DNA of 5,794 bases. Source: Kiloniellales bacterium (lineage in GTDB: Bacteria; Pseudomonadota; Alphaproteobacteria; Kiloniellales; JAKSDN01). Under the pieces are notes generated by a model. It made no database searches, was not told the origin of the DNA, and worked only from the letters and a program-made list of their open reading frames with translations. The translations under genes were made by a program, and so were the position numbers. The DNA lies in contig JAKSDN010001235.1 of NCBI GenBank assembly GCA_022360075.1, positions 1 through 5,794 of the forward strand, read 5' to 3'. Position 1 is the first letter of the stretch; each line of letters opens with the position of its first letter. Positions 5,618 to 5,794 of this stretch are shown one piece after another.

Positions 5618-5794
5618 CTAATGAAACGCCCGACCGCCGTCGACCGCGAGGGCGGTGCCGGTGACCAGGCTCGATTCGTGGGAGATCAGAAACAGGGCCG
5701 CCTCGGCAATCTCCTCGGGCGCGCCGATCCGCTGCATGGCGTAGCGCCCCTTGACGGTCTCGCGCGTGACGCCGCGCGCTTCGTCGAGCCCACC
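5618..5794 (-). CDS. Second short-chain dehydrogenase/reductase, C-terminal 58 residues; 5' end outside window
   Basis: Only the end of this gene is in the window; the frame is open to the right edge and stops at TAG (5620-5618). The residues [18 protein letters not shown] followed by [12 protein letters not shown] are the standard C-terminal block of classical SDRs (R-G-P-E-E-I-A, then T-G-x-x-x-x-V-D-G-G). The active site is off-window. The stop lies 11 nt before the TTG start of the next SDR, and the ribosome-binding site of that gene falls in the gap, which indicates an operon. The two SDRs differ in this region ([10 protein letters not shown] against LASPRAGYITG), so they are not a recent duplication and may act on successive intermediates. 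Confidence 0.88.
   Translation of the reverse strand, partial: GGLDEARGVTRETVKGRYAMQRIGAPEEIAEAALFLISHESSLVTGTALAVDGGRAFH

Overview
This window looks like chromosomal DNA from a high-GC alphaproteobacterium, possibly of the Rhodospirillales or a related order. Four observations point there. The ribonucleotide reductase alpha chain has an alphaproteobacterial-type sequence. A GAAC-N7-GAAC (GTTC-N7-GTTC) SOS box lies upstream of it. Two copies are present of a palindromic intergenic repeat whose spurious translation gives RHCERSEAIQ-like peptides. Codon use is strongly GC-biased. The order-level assignment is an inference.

Layout from left to right. Positions 1-1152 (minus strand) hold the first 384 codons of a ribonucleotide reductase catalytic subunit (nrdA-like) that runs off the left edge. 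Positions 1153-1426 are a divergent intergenic region with an unusually dense set of control sites: two NrdR-type boxes 31 bp apart, an alphaproteobacterial LexA box, and a perfect 16-bp palindrome next to the nrdA ribosome-binding site. A perfect DnaA box lies just inside the nrdA reading frame. Positions 1427-2236 (plus) encode a 269-residue peptidoglycan-binding/GH19 endolysin-like hydrolase with no signal peptide. Positions 2489-3256 (plus) encode an SRAP/YedK/HMCES-type abasic-site DNA-protein crosslink protein with a candidate sliding-clamp motif at its C-terminus. It lies between two copies of a ~95-bp palindromic repeat (2271-2365 and 3292-3387). Positions 3425-5794 (minus) are a tight operon, read right to left: the end of one short-chain dehydrogenase/reductase (SDR), a complete second SDR, and an amidase-signature hydrolase.

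Two themes emerge. The left half concerns dNTP supply and DNA-damage response: nrdA with NrdR, DnaA and LexA sites, and the SRAP protein. The GH19 lysin shares the LexA-box region, so SOS-linked expression of a lytic enzyme is possible but unproven. The right half is a small metabolic operon, probably catabolic, of two NAD(P)-dependent oxidoreductases and an amidase; its substrate cannot be read from the sequence. No tRNA, rRNA, CRISPR, transposase or complete mobile element was seen. The most interesting part is the 1088-1285 regulatory cluster. Individually the families are known, and I did not find a clearly undescribed multi-gene system.
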